A stretch of 64,000 bases of DNA from Casuarius casuarius (GCA_003342895.1 PTFA01000017.1:1300016-1364015), one strand, 5' to 3'. Numbered from the stretch's first letter, positions 37,201-51,700 are shown. Numbers and translations: made by a program. Notes: generated by a model not told the origin, from the sequence alone.

Positions 37201-39812
37201 GGCATTGTACATGGAAAGATGGCAGACAAACCAAAATTCACTCTGCCCACAGTCCAAGCTTTCTACAGGCCAGTAAACACCTGTTTGAGCACAGCACATG
37301 CTCATAAAACTACACAGCTCTTGGACCACAGCACTATCAAAAATACTTGAGCTCGTTCTCATCCGCCCATGGAGATACGTCTCTGGTAATGAAGAGGGGA
37401 CAGGATGCAGCCCACCGCCAGTGCTGTGAATTTGTCTGTAAAATTCTGTTTTGCAAGGTGGCTTACTAGGACAGGCTATGCAGTAAAGCTGTATCAGTGA
37501 GAGACAGACCTTGTAGCCTGCATTTATTTCTTGACAAGAGGACGCAGCTGTAGTTATGGCAAAACAGACATCCACTACCACAGGACTGGAGAAACACTGC
37601 AACCCACCAGCTGCTGCCTTTGCTACCACAGCCATCTGCCCTCTCTTCACTCCATGGCTCTTGCTGCTTTCTCCAGCCACTTAAAACCCCTGACACACCT
37701 GCCATCCCAATATCCAGCAGCAACAGCATCAGAAGCCAGAGAGGCTCCAAGGAGGCAGGGAGGCCATGCCTCTAAGCAGCTGGAAGAGAAGGTGAAGAGC
37801 AGGAAAGAAAGAGACTACCTTTGGCAAGTAATGAAAGCTGCCAAGGGGCAGAGGACAAAATGGGTGGGAACAAAACAGAACTGGTGATGTGGGAATATCC
37901 TGATCACCCAGGCCTCTTACTGCAGCTCTGGGAGCAAGCATTTAAAATCTGTTTAAGTCAGTAATGTTGAACAGCAAATGTAGCACTTTGGCAGTCAGTT
38001 TCACCACCACCTGCAAGTGCAAAGAATCTGCAATGAAGCAGGGTAAATGAGGAGCTGCAAGGGTATGCGGGATCTTCAGCCCCTAGACTCTCCTGCCTCA
38101 TGAACTGCTCCAGAGCCCAGGGTCGGGAAACTCCATTTCTTCAGTTCTTCCAGATCCAGGCAGATTCACCAAGAACCAGCAAAAGTTCATTGAGCTGGAG
38201 TTGCTCTCAATGAAACATATTCTTCTCTGCAAAACAAGAACTCTTATTCTTGATCCCAACTTCTCCATCTTTAGTATTCTCCCTACATGGTACTGTCTGT
38301 TAGCATCTCATCAGACAAACAACAAGAGTAGTGAGCAACAGTCTTTCTCTGAGAAACCCATGTTGTAGTTCCTGCTCATTTCTATTCTCTTCCACATCCA
38401 TGACCTTTCCCATTGTGTATGCGTTAGTTCAAATAAACTAGGGCAAATCAGTAGGAAATCAGCTGTGCACTTCTGACTTCCCTAAGTGGAGATCAGTTGA
38501 AGACCTCGCCTTCTGTATTGTAACTTGGGTTTTAAAGACTGTTTCTCATATTTTTTGCTGTTGGGACTTTTCCTGATAATTTATGGTTTAAACATTATTA
38601 AAGCTGTTAGGCAATGCAATTATTATTTAATAATTATGGTTAGTACTAATAGCACATCTGCTTAGATCAAAAAGGTTGGCTCTGCTGCAGAAAGGTTAAA
38701 CATTCATTTTTTTAAACATCCATGACACTATATAAAACATCAGATGAATAAAAAAGAAACAATAAAGTTGCATGATCTCAGTTTAGCTGTCTCCCAGCTC
38801 ACTCTTCATGGCTACCAGGAAGAATGTATGAAACATGACCCAAGAATGAAGACTGTAAAAGACCTTTAAAAAATAAGACAACACTTCTTATTCACAATTG
38901 CTTTGATTTTCCAATTCATCAGACTGATTAATAAAGGTGAAGTTTCTCACTATAGCAATATTCCTCCTGTGAATGCAATAAGGACTTTTTGTTTTTAAGG
39001 CATTGGCAAAGCAATTTAGGAATCCTCTGGGTTCCTAAATTGATGCCAGATCCTCCTCTGACATAAAGAAGAACTAATGGCTGCAATCACCTTGCCTGCA
39101 GCAGCATCAATGTTTTTAAAATACAAGCCTCCAGATTTTTTAAGGATCAGTGAGATTCTATTCACAGGCAAGTAACTTATTAACAAGAATGAAGGCCTCA
39201 GGAGTGGATTGATCTTTCCCATAACTGAAACATTCTTTGCAGTACATTTCATTTCAAATTCATATTAGGAAAAACAATTACTGACACTCACATGCTAGAA
39301 TTGATTAATTTCCTGTCCCTTCTGGCTAAAACCTTACATCATAAAAGATTACATAGCAGCACACCAACAGCAAGTTAAAATAGAATTTATTCATCTAGTC
39401 TCTAGAATTTTTTTTTCATTTATCCCATGAATATCTCAGTGAGGACTGCATCTGTTTCCCTTTTCCCCTTCTGTTTAAAAACTAATGAGGGAACCACTCG
39501 TCCTATTCTTCCTGTATGATGGGATCTCTCCTGGGGTCTAGGCTTTCTGTACCGCTTTAAGTCTTCAGGTTCCTGAAACTGTCAGAGGAGACAATACTTG
39601 CTCAGGCCCTACAGAAGGACTCTCTGGCCTCAGACCATCCTACTTAACTTCAGGTAACTATGATGTGAGTTCAGTTGCCCAAAACTCCTTTTATATCCAG
39701 TGAAAGAGACTGGCACCTCCAAAGAGTAGTACAGACAACCTCAGTTGCCCTTTGGACCTGCCTATCTCTCTTCATTGACTGTAAAGGAAACCAAAGGAGT
39801 CTAAAGCAATTC
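34282..39812. other. non-coding stretch, mainly unique
   Basis: No gene is supported. At 37190-37890 frames are open on both strands (162 and 94 codons on -, 118 on +), but none has splice sites or recognisable motifs. The shared openness points to composition. The rest shows nothing recognisable. Confidence 0.5.
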
Positions 39813-39835
39813 TGTATTACTGTATTACTGTATTA
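39813..39835. repeat. short TGTATTAC tandem repeat (about 2.9 units)
   Basis: TGTATTAC occurs at 39813-39820 and 39821-39828, with a partial third unit to 39835. A further TCTGTATTACTA follows at 39842. It is a minor 8-base satellite. Confidence 0.85.
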
Positions 39836-42800
39836 TTCTGTTCTGTATTACTAACCAAGTCTGCATTACTAGACAAAGGTCTGCTTCCCAGTTTCCAGGT
39901 CTAGCTATATGACTTGGTGATCTGACAGCAGGATTGGGGCTGAGCTCACATTGGCCCAGTTCTACTCTCCATTATGTATTTTATTTTCCACGGAAAGGAA
40001 ATGCAGGCCAAAGGGGACGGAGGGGCACTATACTGCATTCCAAGAGGTCCCAGCACAACTTGCCTCGTTCAAAGAAATGTGCAGCTGTCTGGTGCCATCT
40101 GCACAACAGACTCCCTTTCACCCAGTTCCTTTATTTCTTTTCATTTTCTTTTGAAGTACATGGCCTGACATATTCCTGTTACTGGCTTTGGATTGGCTTT
40201 ATTCAGCTGATTGAAGATACAAGCACTACAGGTTTCCACGAGGGTGGAAGAGAGCTTTGGATCTATGTCCTGAAGTTCCACTTAAACCCACAACATCGAG
40301 TGCGAATGGCATCTAATGCAGTCAGAGCCATGACAGCAGCTCCTGGGGACAATCTCAAGTTCTCTCCCAGTGAGCTTAGTGAGGTGCAGCCACTATAAAA
40401 TGGAAGTCAGCACTAGATTAACTCACGGCCTCTCCCTTTTGGGAGTTTGTAGCCAGCACACAGTGGCATTCTTGCAACATTTGGGCTGGTTAGGTTAAGT
40501 CAGCTCAGGTATGTCTTCACAAACTGTGTGTACAGTAGTGGTTACAGGGTAGGCACTTCCTAAGCAGAATCATGTTTGTTCTGTTTCTTTGCTTAACGAC
40601 AAAACAAAACCAGCTATTTCCTTGGAGCAGACTGCTCTAACTCTGCTCCACTTGGATGCACACAGACCAGGGTGTTACTGAGCCTGCTTGTTATGAGTGC
40701 TGAGGCACTCTTAACAACATGAGCCCCTTATAGGTGTATTGAAAGGAGAAAAAAAAATGTGGAAAATAGGTAAAGTACATGCTAGCTTCACATAGGCAGA
40801 GCTTTAAGGAACACTGAACTGATTTTCTTCAAGCATGGAACCATTTGCAAGACACTCTGAGGACAGTTCTGGAAAACGATTTTCAAGAGAACATATTTAA
40901 GTTTAAATGGAGCTCAATTAAACTAAATGGGACTTACATAGCTAATGATCTGCACACACTATTCCAGGGGCTTCAAAGCTAATTTCTAGACTGTTACCAC
41001 AAGGAAAAAAAGACAAGAATGTGTAGTCACAACTATGGAGAAGCACTACTGCAAACAACACAGAGGAAAAAAAAATTGGCACTTCTCAGAAAATTTTTAT
41101 CCAAATTTCAAAAAAAAAGTTTCTTAGCTAACAGGGCTGGAGCGGGAGGATGGGGGGAAGGATACTTAGATTGCAATTATGGTCTGGGTCACAGTCATGT
41201 AATGATCCTACACTCTATCTCAGATTTTCAGCCAACACCAGGTTTTTTTGCTCTTTGCACCTTTTTATCCTCCATCTCAGTTTTAAATCTTTGTTCTCTT
41301 GCAATAGTGGATTTTTAATGGGTTTGGAAGGCTGCATAGTTTGTAAATTCTATGGAGGGCAAAGGCAGAAACATAACTCTTTATTTTTAAATACAGCCAC
41401 ATAAAACACTTCTCAAAGGATAAAGCCCAAACTATACATCAAGTAAGTCAATGAATAGACTGCAGCAGAGCCTGCATAATTACTTTTTTTTTGTGCTGTA
41501 ATAGGGCTACATTGTGCTTTATGGCCATCGTTAATTATTAAAACAGTTTTCCGCACTAGCATGCATCTATACATAGCACCTGCTATCAGTCTTCTCCGGT
41601 CAGAGTCTTTCCCACTGACTTTTGTCTCTCTAGTGTCTATCTGTCTAGGCCCTCCAGCAGTTCCTTGCGACTGCAGTCAAACTCTGTGCAATGTTTCCCT
41701 GGCTAACTGTCCAATGTGTCTCCAAAGTCCTTGAGTCTTCTGCAATCAAAACCAAGCTGTCCTCACTTTATTATAAAAAAATACTAAGGAGTTTCAGTCA
41801 TGTTTATGGATAAATACACCTTTGCCTTACTCCAGTTATACAAGGTTTGCTGCTGCTGGCAAAGAAGTTTTAATACAACAAAATTACAGGACACACAGAG
41901 ACCTTATTAGAAGCACGACCCAACTCAAACCAGTTTGTAGCAGTTGGTGCTCCACAAACGCGTGCTTGCAATCACATTAGCCGATTACTGGGAATATTGT
42001 CGAACACCCTGAGGCCTGGAGTTCCTTGAGTTATTGACATCCAAGATGCATAAGAACAAAGGTGGAAAACTGTCCCAGCCTGAGCTGTCCTTCCTTTTCA
42101 GCAGTTACAAAATATCCATTCATTTTCCAAATGATAGGAAAAGTATTTTGGTGTGTGGTTTTGTTTAATTTTTAAAATATAAACTTATTTCTTTTGTTGT
42201 TTTTTCTTTTTTCCTGTATCTGTTACATAAATAAACCTCCTCTTACCTACAAGGAGAGGAACAGCCTCTATACGTAACTTCTGTTTGTTTCTCATCTCTC
42301 ACTGGCTGCTTCTTACTCATATTAACTTAGCCATGATTCTTCATAACAGTAAATACAAAAAGATATTATGAGGAATGCAAGGGATGATCGCTAGCATTTT
42401 TGGTGTGGTTAATAAGTGGCATCTGGATACTGAGTTTTATACAGAAGCTGTAGACATACACGCTATGATTCTCCCAGTATTTAATATCACCTATCTTAAG
42501 GTGTCTAACTCCTATGAAATGGAAAGAACCATTTTTAGCTTAACCTAAAGGTTATTATTTTCATTATTTTTGTCAATACATGTTTTCATGTTTTATTGTC
42601 GGGAATATCTGTGCCCATTAGATCCTGACTCTGTAGCTGTGCACCTCCAGCCATTCCAGCCAAAGAAAAAGGACAGGCAGGATATCCTGGGAAGCCATGA
42701 ACTGGGGAGGGAACGGCTTCTTTGCCAAATGATATCCTTTGAACAGAGTAATTTTGTATCTAAACCTGCATCACTTGTCCCTATCCCCTTCTGACTCAAC

Positions 42801-43544
42801 AGTTTTTTATCCCAAAGGAAGAATTTCTGAAAAAGTAATAAGCTAGAGAAAGTAGAGCTCATTTTGGAATTACAGTTTTATTAGATACCAACGCTATTGT
42901 GCAGTTATCACTTCTACAATTCCCCACAGAGGTGAAACACAACAAACACTTAGCAGCACCTAGCAACAGTACACAAAAGTTTAGGACAGAGAGTGGGGAA
43001 AAACTGCAAGAGGAATTAAGGTACATGGTAAATAAGAATCTCATTGACATTTGGTTTTACACTTCCACCCTTACGCAAAGCTCCACAAAGTCTTTGAGCA
43101 CCCTAACAAGCCTTTAGCAAGGTTTTACACCCTCTCAACTCCGACTGCCACAGTACTCAGGATGAACACCAGCCCCACCCTCAGCTGCCGGGTTTACTTT
43201 GTGGTATCCCATCAAGAAGCAGTTAGGCCTGATTCTGCTTTACTTGAGACAGAAAGGAAAATTAGTGCTGCCCACAGTCAGTATAGAAGATCTGCTCATA
43301 TCTAACAGAAAGGTTTCTCGTTAGTGTATGTGAAGCATGTTAGTTTTTCTTCAAAGAGCATGCAAAATCCTGGTGAGATCTCGTTGGGAAGAATGGGAAG
43401 GAGACTGGTCACTTTTCAGTGGAATACTGTTAAAAGAATTGCATTAATCCCTTCATTAGGGCAATCTCAAAAGAAAAATCAAAGCTCCTCTTGCAGCCCA
43501 AAACCCACTTAGGTTTAAAGTTCAGCTGGACTGTGACACTGCAG
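39836..43544. other. non-coding stretch, mainly unique
   Basis: A 154-codon plus frame (39934-40398) has no splice support or recognisable domain and is near the chance expectation for the window. T-rich sequence lies at 42151-42215. No mobile element is clear. Confidence 0.5.
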
Positions 43545-43645
43545 AACACAGCCTGATTCTTCACTGCCTCCTGCCTCATGTACAGTTGTTCACAGATGTG
43601 TAAAGTGCGTGTAGCACACTTCAGGCAGTGCCTCACACGTGTTTT
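43545..43645 (+). repeat. possible ancient amniote repeat fragment
   Basis: GCCTGATTCTTCACTGCCTC followed by TGTGTAAAGTGCGTGTAGCAC resembles a widespread old sauropsid repeat (remembered pattern 'gcctgattctcc...ttacac...gtaaagtg'). The similar opening GGCCTGATTCTGCTTTAC occurs at about 43226. Old and weak; assignment is from memory. Confidence 0.25.
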
Positions 43646-44097
43646 GTACTCCGTAACAGACATCCTGAACTGTGTGAGAGCTGAAGTCACTGCAACCGAG
43701 GAGCAACGTGACATAACAAGATATTCTATTTCTTCAAAGTGTTTTTTAATTTAACTAGACCCTGCAGCTGCTAGGTTCCCACTTAAGTTACAACAGCCTC
43801 AGCAGTTCTAAACTTCCCAAAGCCCCAGTAGATAGTTTGTCTGCCTGGAATAGTTAGGGGAAAGACCTACGAAGTATTACCCCTTTTCCCTGGGAATGCT
43901 AAAGGCTCAGAGATGCCTGCAGGGGTGAAATTTCTATATAGCCAGGTAAATTAGAGAGAGAATATTGAGAGAGATGAACCACTTGTATCACAATTTAAGT
44001 AAGAGTGTAATATGAATCACAAGCTGCAGTCAAGCTATTTCTGCACCACAGGGTATTAACAGCTTTCGTGTGCCATTTCATAAGACAACTTACTTAC

Positions 44098-44116
44098 CTT
44101 TTGACTTTCTTGTTGC
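44098..44116 (-). other. possible 19-nt microexon with near-ideal splice sites
   Basis: On the minus strand a strong acceptor (TTTTTCTTACTGCCCCTTAG, ending at 44117) is followed by 19 bases (GCAACAAGAAAGTCAAAAG) and a perfect donor (AAG|GTAAGT, GT at 44097-44096). All three frames are open (for example QQESQK). Nineteen bases is not a multiple of three, so inclusion would shift the frame of a coding transcript. No flanking exon is identified. It may be a real microexon, a non-coding RNA exon or a chance pair of sites. Confidence 0.25.
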
Positions 44117-45615
44117 CTAAGGGGCAGTAAGAAAAATGAAATCCAGTTTATCATAAAAGCCAGAGCTACTTCTAAACTAATTACTATTCTAATTATCTTA
44201 TTGATACTAATCAGTTTAGGCTTTCCCAAAACACACTCAAGCATCTAATAAAATTATATAAAAGTACATAAAAACTCTGTGGAATTTATTTTTCAAATAA
44301 TTTGTAGCCCTCTCTTGAAAAAATGTCATAACCTGAAAATTCAATCTAAATCTGAGATACTCAGCACCCAGGAATGTGCATATTTCAAAAGCTCTCTTGG
44401 CTCAGAATGGTCAAAGCCTATGAAATCAAAGGCTATAATGTAAAACTTACCAGCTGAAATGCCATGACACTGTAATCAAAGACATGAAGTATTCATAGGG
44501 CCAAACTTTTACAAAAGCTGTAATACAGCCTTCAGGTTAGCATCCCTAAATTACAGTGACAAAACTCCTCAAGTAAACGTCTGGGACATGGCAAAGCAAC
44601 TGTATACTTGCATTATCTTATTTTAGTTGACATGAATTTGCTCTGATTAATGAACTCAGCATGTCTGTAATGACAGCTAGAGAAAGTATTATTTTATAAA
44701 GAGATTTGCACTAGGAAAGTTTCTTCCATTCTAAAACATCCTACAGTTTGCAAAATACTCTCCATACTGAAAATGAGAAATAAAAACTTTTCAAGCATGG
44801 CCACTTATTTTTGTATATAAGCATACTGTGGCACTAATTCCTGTTTCCAGCCAGCAGCTGCTACTGTCTCAGCATGTGAAAGGATAAGAAAATGCCTGGC
44901 TTTTTAATCTGTAAACTTGCCAGTTATATTATCACAGAGTAATGCAAGTGTTTCTCTAGGTCTCAGTTCTGCTTCCTTCCTGGGTGCCACATTCTGTCTT
45001 TGCAGAAAAATACAATAGTGTCTGTGAAACGAAAGGACACCAGAGTTAAATTATTCAGACTGAGATATTGGCCGCAATTCAGGAAGGAAATGAGATTCCC
45101 AAAGACGCTCCTATTTGTGCTCCATCATTACTGAGTGGGGCAGTGATGGCAAAAAGTTAGCGCTTTTGACTTCACTGCCTGCAGTGACTCTGCAGTACTG
45201 TAGGTGCCTGGAGAAAATCTATGCACAGCCTGTGCGATATGCTGCATACTGTGCACAGTTAGGGGAAACACTACACTGCACAAAAACTAATTTCTTCTTT
45301 TGCAAAAGGAAGGATATATAAAGGTTTCTGACAAAACCTGTAAACTTCTTCCAATCTTTCCCAGAGAATTAGGGAGTGGTAGAGAGTGATTGCAAAGCCT
45401 GAAACATTAACTTCAGGCATGCTAATCTTACCTAATAGGCCCCATTCCCATGGTATCCCCAAGAAACTCACAGTTCATCAGTGCATTGATCATCACAGTG
45501 TCTCTGTGGCATGGAAGAGAATGAGTAACCCTCATGCACACACATGGGCAACTCCAACCCAGCAAGGCAAGGTCACACCTTTCTTAAACCAACCGGCAAT
45601 TTTGAATTCCTTCAG
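44117..45615. other. non-coding stretch
   Basis: Nothing recognisable is seen apart from a minus-strand donor-like site near 45430 (TAG|GTAAGA). Confidence 0.45.
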
Positions 45616-45764
45616 TTTACCCGATTCAGAGAGGCTAAAATGTTCCAGTTGGTAGAGAGCGCTAAGCACCATACCCCTGAAAGCTGCTTTCCCCCCAATC
45701 AGCTCATGACTTTGGAAAAGTCTGTTGTAAGTGAAATTGTCCAAAATAACACGTCTGTGGCAAA
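45616..45764 (+). other. possible 149-nt exon (unidentified)
   Basis: An acceptor-like site (TTGAATTCCTTCAG, ending 45615) opens a 49-codon frame, starting FTRFREAKMFQLVES and ending NNTSVAK, up to a donor-like AAA|GTGAGT (GT at 45765-45766). Two more strong 5' splice motifs follow within the same 110 bases (GTAAGT at about 45727 and CAG|GTAAGT at about 45826). The peptide is plausible but unrecognised, and the reverse strand is open too. Confidence 0.17.
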
Positions 45765-48700
45765 GTGAGTCTCCCATAGCTGCTACACTGCCTGAAACTC
45801 ACCAACAGACCTCCATTTACAGGTAAGTGAAGGCATGGATGCTGGAGCTCTTTAGAGTCCATGTAGAAGTAAATCATTATTTGGATATGCTTTCTGTAGA
45901 CCTACTTCTCTCTCCTCTTCTCAATCATTTTTACTGCAGTTTTACTAGCATTGGTCAAGTTAAGGTCACTGAAATTACAGCTGGTTACCTAACATTTTCT
46001 CCCTGTATAAGCCTTATAAATTCCAAATATGCCAATTCACAATAGTGTGACGGGAATTTATTAATAAATAAAATTAGTCAGAGAAGGGCATCACCTGTTT
46101 CCTTAATTAAAAAATGTCATCAGCTGTATGTGCTAAGTCCCCTGTATGAGAAAATTTCTTCAGACATGTAAAGGCCATGCATTACTTACATTACACAGTT
46201 CTTACACTGTCTTTGCTTATTTGGAATTTTTTAGTAAGAGGTTAAGGAAAGAAACAATCATTCTTCGGTCAACATCATTCTCCTTTTTAAGATGTTGAAG
46301 TTAGTTATGGGGTTTTTTGCTCTTCTTATCAAGCAGCTATGATAGTTATGAGCTACAGAGGAGGTGACAGGAGCCAGGTGGTTTGTCAAAAGCATGGCTC
46401 TCTGGAAGAGAGGAACTATTGCCTAGACTGTGACTTAAGGAATTTGAAACTTCTAGAAAAGGATGTTTAAAAGAAGTCCAATATTCTCTCCTGATACCTC
46501 TTCTATGAAATCTCTTGAACAGAATTTCCAAAGACTGACAATGTTAAACAATGTTCTGACTTTAAATCAGAACTGTACTAGTATAGGGAAATTTGAATTT
46601 GTCACAATTTGAGTTGAAGCGAAAAGCAATAAAATATATAATTTGCCTCATTTCTTATGTCACTGATGAAAGTTGATGTTTCGAATTAACTCAGTCATTT
46701 TCCTTCATGTTTTTCAGGGCCTTCTTTTGGGTAGAAAATTGCAGGAGTACTCTGCGAAGCTCTAACCTTTGCAATCTAAACTCTGCTTGCATGGTCGAAA
46801 GTATGTTTTAAAAGAGTTGGGTTAACAGTACCAAAAACTACATTTACTTTATAAATAAAGATATTTTGCCTTGTCTTAGCTAACAATATCCTCACTATAT
46901 ATTTCCTTCTACTGGTGTTACTAGGGTCACAACACAGTAATCTGTGCTAACCATCTCCACTCTCTAAAACCTACTTCAAATAGATTTCTCAAAGGTCACA
47001 GCTTACTAGTGTGAAATTCTTATCACCCTTCTATCTAGCTGTCAGAAACAACTGTGCTGTATAATCCCAGTTATAAATTAATCAAGTTCCATCTTAAGAC
47101 AGGGTAAATCACTTACCCTTAACATCATATGCTCCTCTGCTCTTTCAAAGCACAGAAGTATTCGTAAGTGTACAGCTTTCTCCACTATACTGGACTAAGA
47201 TATCTGTTGCATTACTTGTGGAGATGGTGTCTGAATTTTAAAGTAAAGAGGTATGGCTGGTTTGGGAGTCAATGTTCAAAATCTCATTTGTTGAGGTTTT
47301 CTTTTCCTTAAGTGCCATAGTAAATGGAATCTATCTCATTCTTCTTTTTCTTACTTACTTTTCTTTCTTACCCCAGACATTAAGTCCTATCCAAATTTAG
47401 TAGGAGAGCTCCAAGACAAAGGACTATTTGAATCAGCCCTGCTTCTAGAATAAGGCATCTGGGAAGCAAGATTATTAAGCCTGTGTTTGATGTATCAGTA
47501 TTAGAGGCATGGGGTTAAGGACTGGAGAGAAAGTACAACATTTTTCCTTCTTCCCCTGCCACTCTCCACATCTCCAGCCATACAACCGCACTTCCATTAA
47601 TAATTTAATTGAAGTAATTCACTTTCTGTGAGTAGCTTTCCCAGGAGAGCCAAATCTGTGTCACAGATGGCCTCATCATATAGAATAAGACAAAAGAAAC
47701 ATTTAGAAATAGGATAAAGCACATCACTTTCAAACAGAAAGTCAAACGGTGGACCATATGGCACCTGTGATTCTTTATCTTACTTCAAAATCCAGGACAT
47801 TATAAGGGTTATTCAGGTCTTCTGACAAAAGGCTGTGATCTGGTTAGATAAAAAGTCTTCTTTGTAAAACTACAAGACACTTGAAAGACAGTCCTCTCAT
47901 TTTTGCAATGCAAATAGCCTCACTCACTTCCCTATCCCATCTTGTTAAAATGAAATATGCACTTGACTAAATCACTTAAGATGTCATAAGACGGTGAAAC
48001 TGACTATGTCAAAGTGCTTCTATAAAAATCAGACCATTTTTATTTAAAAATGCTTCCACTTTATTAAGAATAGAACTACGGTGTGTAAATTGTGACCTTT
48101 AAACTGTGACACTGAAAAACAATTGGAGAGAAATACTTGCTTTTCGAAGATGTATTTTTGAAGCTGAAAATATTCTCTGGAATGCATCAAATGTGCGGAA
48201 CATGAAAATGTACAAAACTGGTAAAAATTACTTGTCTTTTTAAATCTGAAAATACACAGCTATGACATTTAGGTAAATTTTGGTACCATTTGACAATTAT
48301 ATATCTAAAAGTGAAATTATAATGGAATTGAGTAAAATAGTTATGCTTGAAAAGGAACATCAATTAACAAAGTTGATCATAGTTTTATTTTTAACATAGA
48401 GGAGACAACTGATTCAGCACTAATAAACATAGAAAGTTGGAATGATATTAACTCTTCCCATCAGACTCTACCACTTCCCTTATCCTGCTGGAACTCCACT
48501 AGCTAATACACCTGCTGGGTTTCTCAGTTCAGAAAAACAGTTTTACCTTTGAAATTTTAAAAGACTATAGACTATTTGGACAGTAGTGGAATGCAGTTTA
48601 GAACTCAGGATAATGAAAGAACTGTCATTACAGCAGAGGGGCTTTTTTTAGAAAACTGTTTGTGATTAACTCAATCAGTCTCTCCCTTTCTCACCCTTCC

Positions 48701-51700
48701 CTTCTCTAGCTCACAGCCTGCATATTTTTTTTTACATTCCACAATGAGAAATATCAAGTCAGATCTATCAAAAATCATAGCCATTACCTAGATAATACTT
48801 TAAACAAATTTATTCTAGTAGAACATGAGAATATGAACAAGATATGTCCCAAGACTTGTATTAGATGGGAGACTGATGGAACCAAGGGTCATCACTAAGC
48901 GAGAACTCCAATCACCCAGATGGCTATAAATTACCATTGTCAGTTCAGCAATATGAAAACCACTAAGTGTCAGAAATGAAAGAATACAGGACTGTCTGGG
49001 AGGATGAGTATGGGAATGCTCATATTTTAAAAATGAAAAACATGCTGCAAATCATTCCTATGGCACCTAATAGCCTCTGTGCCATGAGAACAATGTAGTA
49101 CACATGCTTTGCAAAGAATGTAAAGAGCATGATGTAGCAGCTCCCAGATTGTAACATAACTCCACAGCCTCTCCTCTCCCCTGCAGAAGAACAGCTGTAA
49201 GACCCTGCCTGGTGCAAACCTTGTACTGGCTGTGTGCTGAAACCTGCCTGAGGGACTGAACCTGTAAACACTTGTTATGAAGAAAACATAATACACCTGA
49301 GCAGCAGACAGAGAATGTGGGGTGGTTGCTTTTCCTATAATGACTGGATTTTTTTGTATTTTAATTGTAGTGTGAAAAACAAACAGCAAATACAACTGCA
49401 ATAAAAAAGAGTGAACATTTTACCCACATATCAGGTTTGGCAGGATCTAAAGCAATATTATCAATGCTTCCTGCATGTTCTGCCCTTCTCCTGCAGGGAC
49501 CTATCTACTTCTCCACTGCTGTGGAACAAGGCATGGACATAAATGACCTGAAGACGACAATGACTCTGGCTCCCTTGTTCTGTACTCCTCAACTCCCACA
49601 TGAACTCCGAAGCTGTACTATTTCTGTCAAGATGTACCCACTGGGCCTCTGCTGCTTTTGGGTCTGAGGCGCTTCACCTACTCTCTGCCTCAGCCTGCCC
49701 TGATAAGCCTGGATGGCAGCCCTGAGTCCGAGAATCATGAGACATATTATTTACATTATCACGTGGGGATTGCTGTGTTTGGTTTCTGAACTTCTAGGGT
49801 TCAGTCTAGGTCAGGCTTACAGGCTTTTCACAATACCACTACAGGCTTAGGAAACCCTTTCAAAAAATTAAATCTGAGGTTCTTATCCAATCACATGAAT
49901 CTCAGAGGTAAGGAGCCCTTACCAACCAAGAGGTTCATAGTGAAATCTTAACAGCTGATAACACCAGACAGGTCCTATTGCAAAAGACAACACAGGTCCA
50001 CGATAGGTGATGTGGATAAGTCTTACTTTAAAGGCATCACTTTCCCTAGCAAGAAACTCATTCTGCAGTGAAGTTTTCTAGGGAAACTCCACCTGCAATA
50101 CAAAGGGAACAGATGAAACTACTAAGGTTAGTGTCCTAGCTCTTTAATGCTGATCAGTGTTCTCAGGCAAAACAGCCAGGTACCATTTGCAATGCACCCA
50201 TCAGAGACTGCAACCAAATAACTCCAGAGAAGTCATTAAGTAGCATCAGGTGACTGATACAGCAAGCCTTCCGAAGAGCCTAAGAGAACTAAAGGCGTAG
50301 GTCCCCTCAAATTTCAGTAGGACTTGTTCCCCCAGCGCACACAGCCTCTTTGTAAAACCCCATCTACAGAAATTCTCTCTTTAATACAGGTGCAAACATT
50401 TTCTGAGTCAAGTTTATGAAAATCAGAGATTCTGAAAAAGACTTTAAACAGAAGAAAATCCATCAAAATTCACTTACGCCTGTTTGAGAGAAGCATTTAG
50501 CCTTCTGCATCTTCACTAAACACATTGTGTTATTCCTTTTCCAGCCATTCATCCAGAAAATTCCGTATTGCACATAACCCAGTCATGATGTTTTAAAGGC
50601 TAAATTTGAACTGGTCACTTAGAAATGAGACCCCTTCTACACACTTCAACAAACTTGCCGTACTTGTCTACCCTATAAATGAATGGATAAAACTGATATA
50701 AACATTAGTATATCGGTGATACCAAATCACCAGAAGGAGACTAAAGCAACTCTGTGTAGAGGCTGGACAAGCTGTAGATAACATAAGTATAAAGCAAAGA
50801 ATGGACACATAAACACTGAGGTTTCTAAGTCAGGAGCGAAGGTACTTTCTCCTTCATCTCGTTATTCTATCAACAACCATAAAACATCATTGCTCATTGG
50901 GACTTCAGCACTCCAGAGCTCAACTGTAAATTAATTTTAATTATTTTGTTTCCAAGCTTTAAAGCTTTACCTTCGTTGAGCCTTTAGTGTCTTGCACTAA
51001 ATAAAGAGAAACAAAATATACTCCGAACAATGTATTATGAAACTGTTGATTTATTGCAAAAAACATCCTCTTCAAGAAACAACTTCCGATAAATTTAAAC
51101 TTTTTTTAAGTCTATGCAACTGATTTTCAAAGACAGGGCAAAAACTGATGACCTATACTGATTTAAAGGAGTATATTGAATGTTTCCTTATTACTACAGA
51201 AGGGATTTGATTGGGCTTATAAATATATACCAATCTGTACCAAACTTACTGTAAGATGAGTAGATCAGAGCTCTGCCTAAAGAAATATGCAGAAGAAGTT
51301 GGTATATTACGTTAGCTGCAGTCTCTCACTTGTTAGTATGGCCCTTTTAATTACTTTCTGATCAGTTACGAACTCTGTTTTCCTTATTATTTTGCAGTCT
51401 GCAAGGGAGATACATGCCTGACTAGTCTTGCTTTACATTTCCCACAGAAAGACTACCTAGAAAATTCTCAGTTTGAGCAGCAGTTGCAGTTTTTAAAACT
51501 TTACATACATTTAGTCATATTTAAACATGGACCATCCAAACCTTTCATTAATAATGCAGCTGCAGTAAAGTGCACAGATTTGCTTAGGTGCAGGCTGTAC
51601 ATTATAAGGGAATAAGCAGGAAGATGATGAAATGGCTCAATAGACCCTCTCACACTTGCAGACAGAGGAAAGACAAAAAATGTTTCTTTCCCTTTTTGAG

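Noticed and set aside
37192..37887. Long open frames on both strands (162, 118 and 94 codons)
   Set aside because: No splice sites, domains or signal that separates one frame from the others. The shared openness fits local composition and chance.
39934..40398. 154-codon plus-strand frame
   Set aside because: Two other frames are open over part of it, no domain is recognisable, and the length is about what chance predicts for the longest frames in 64 kb.
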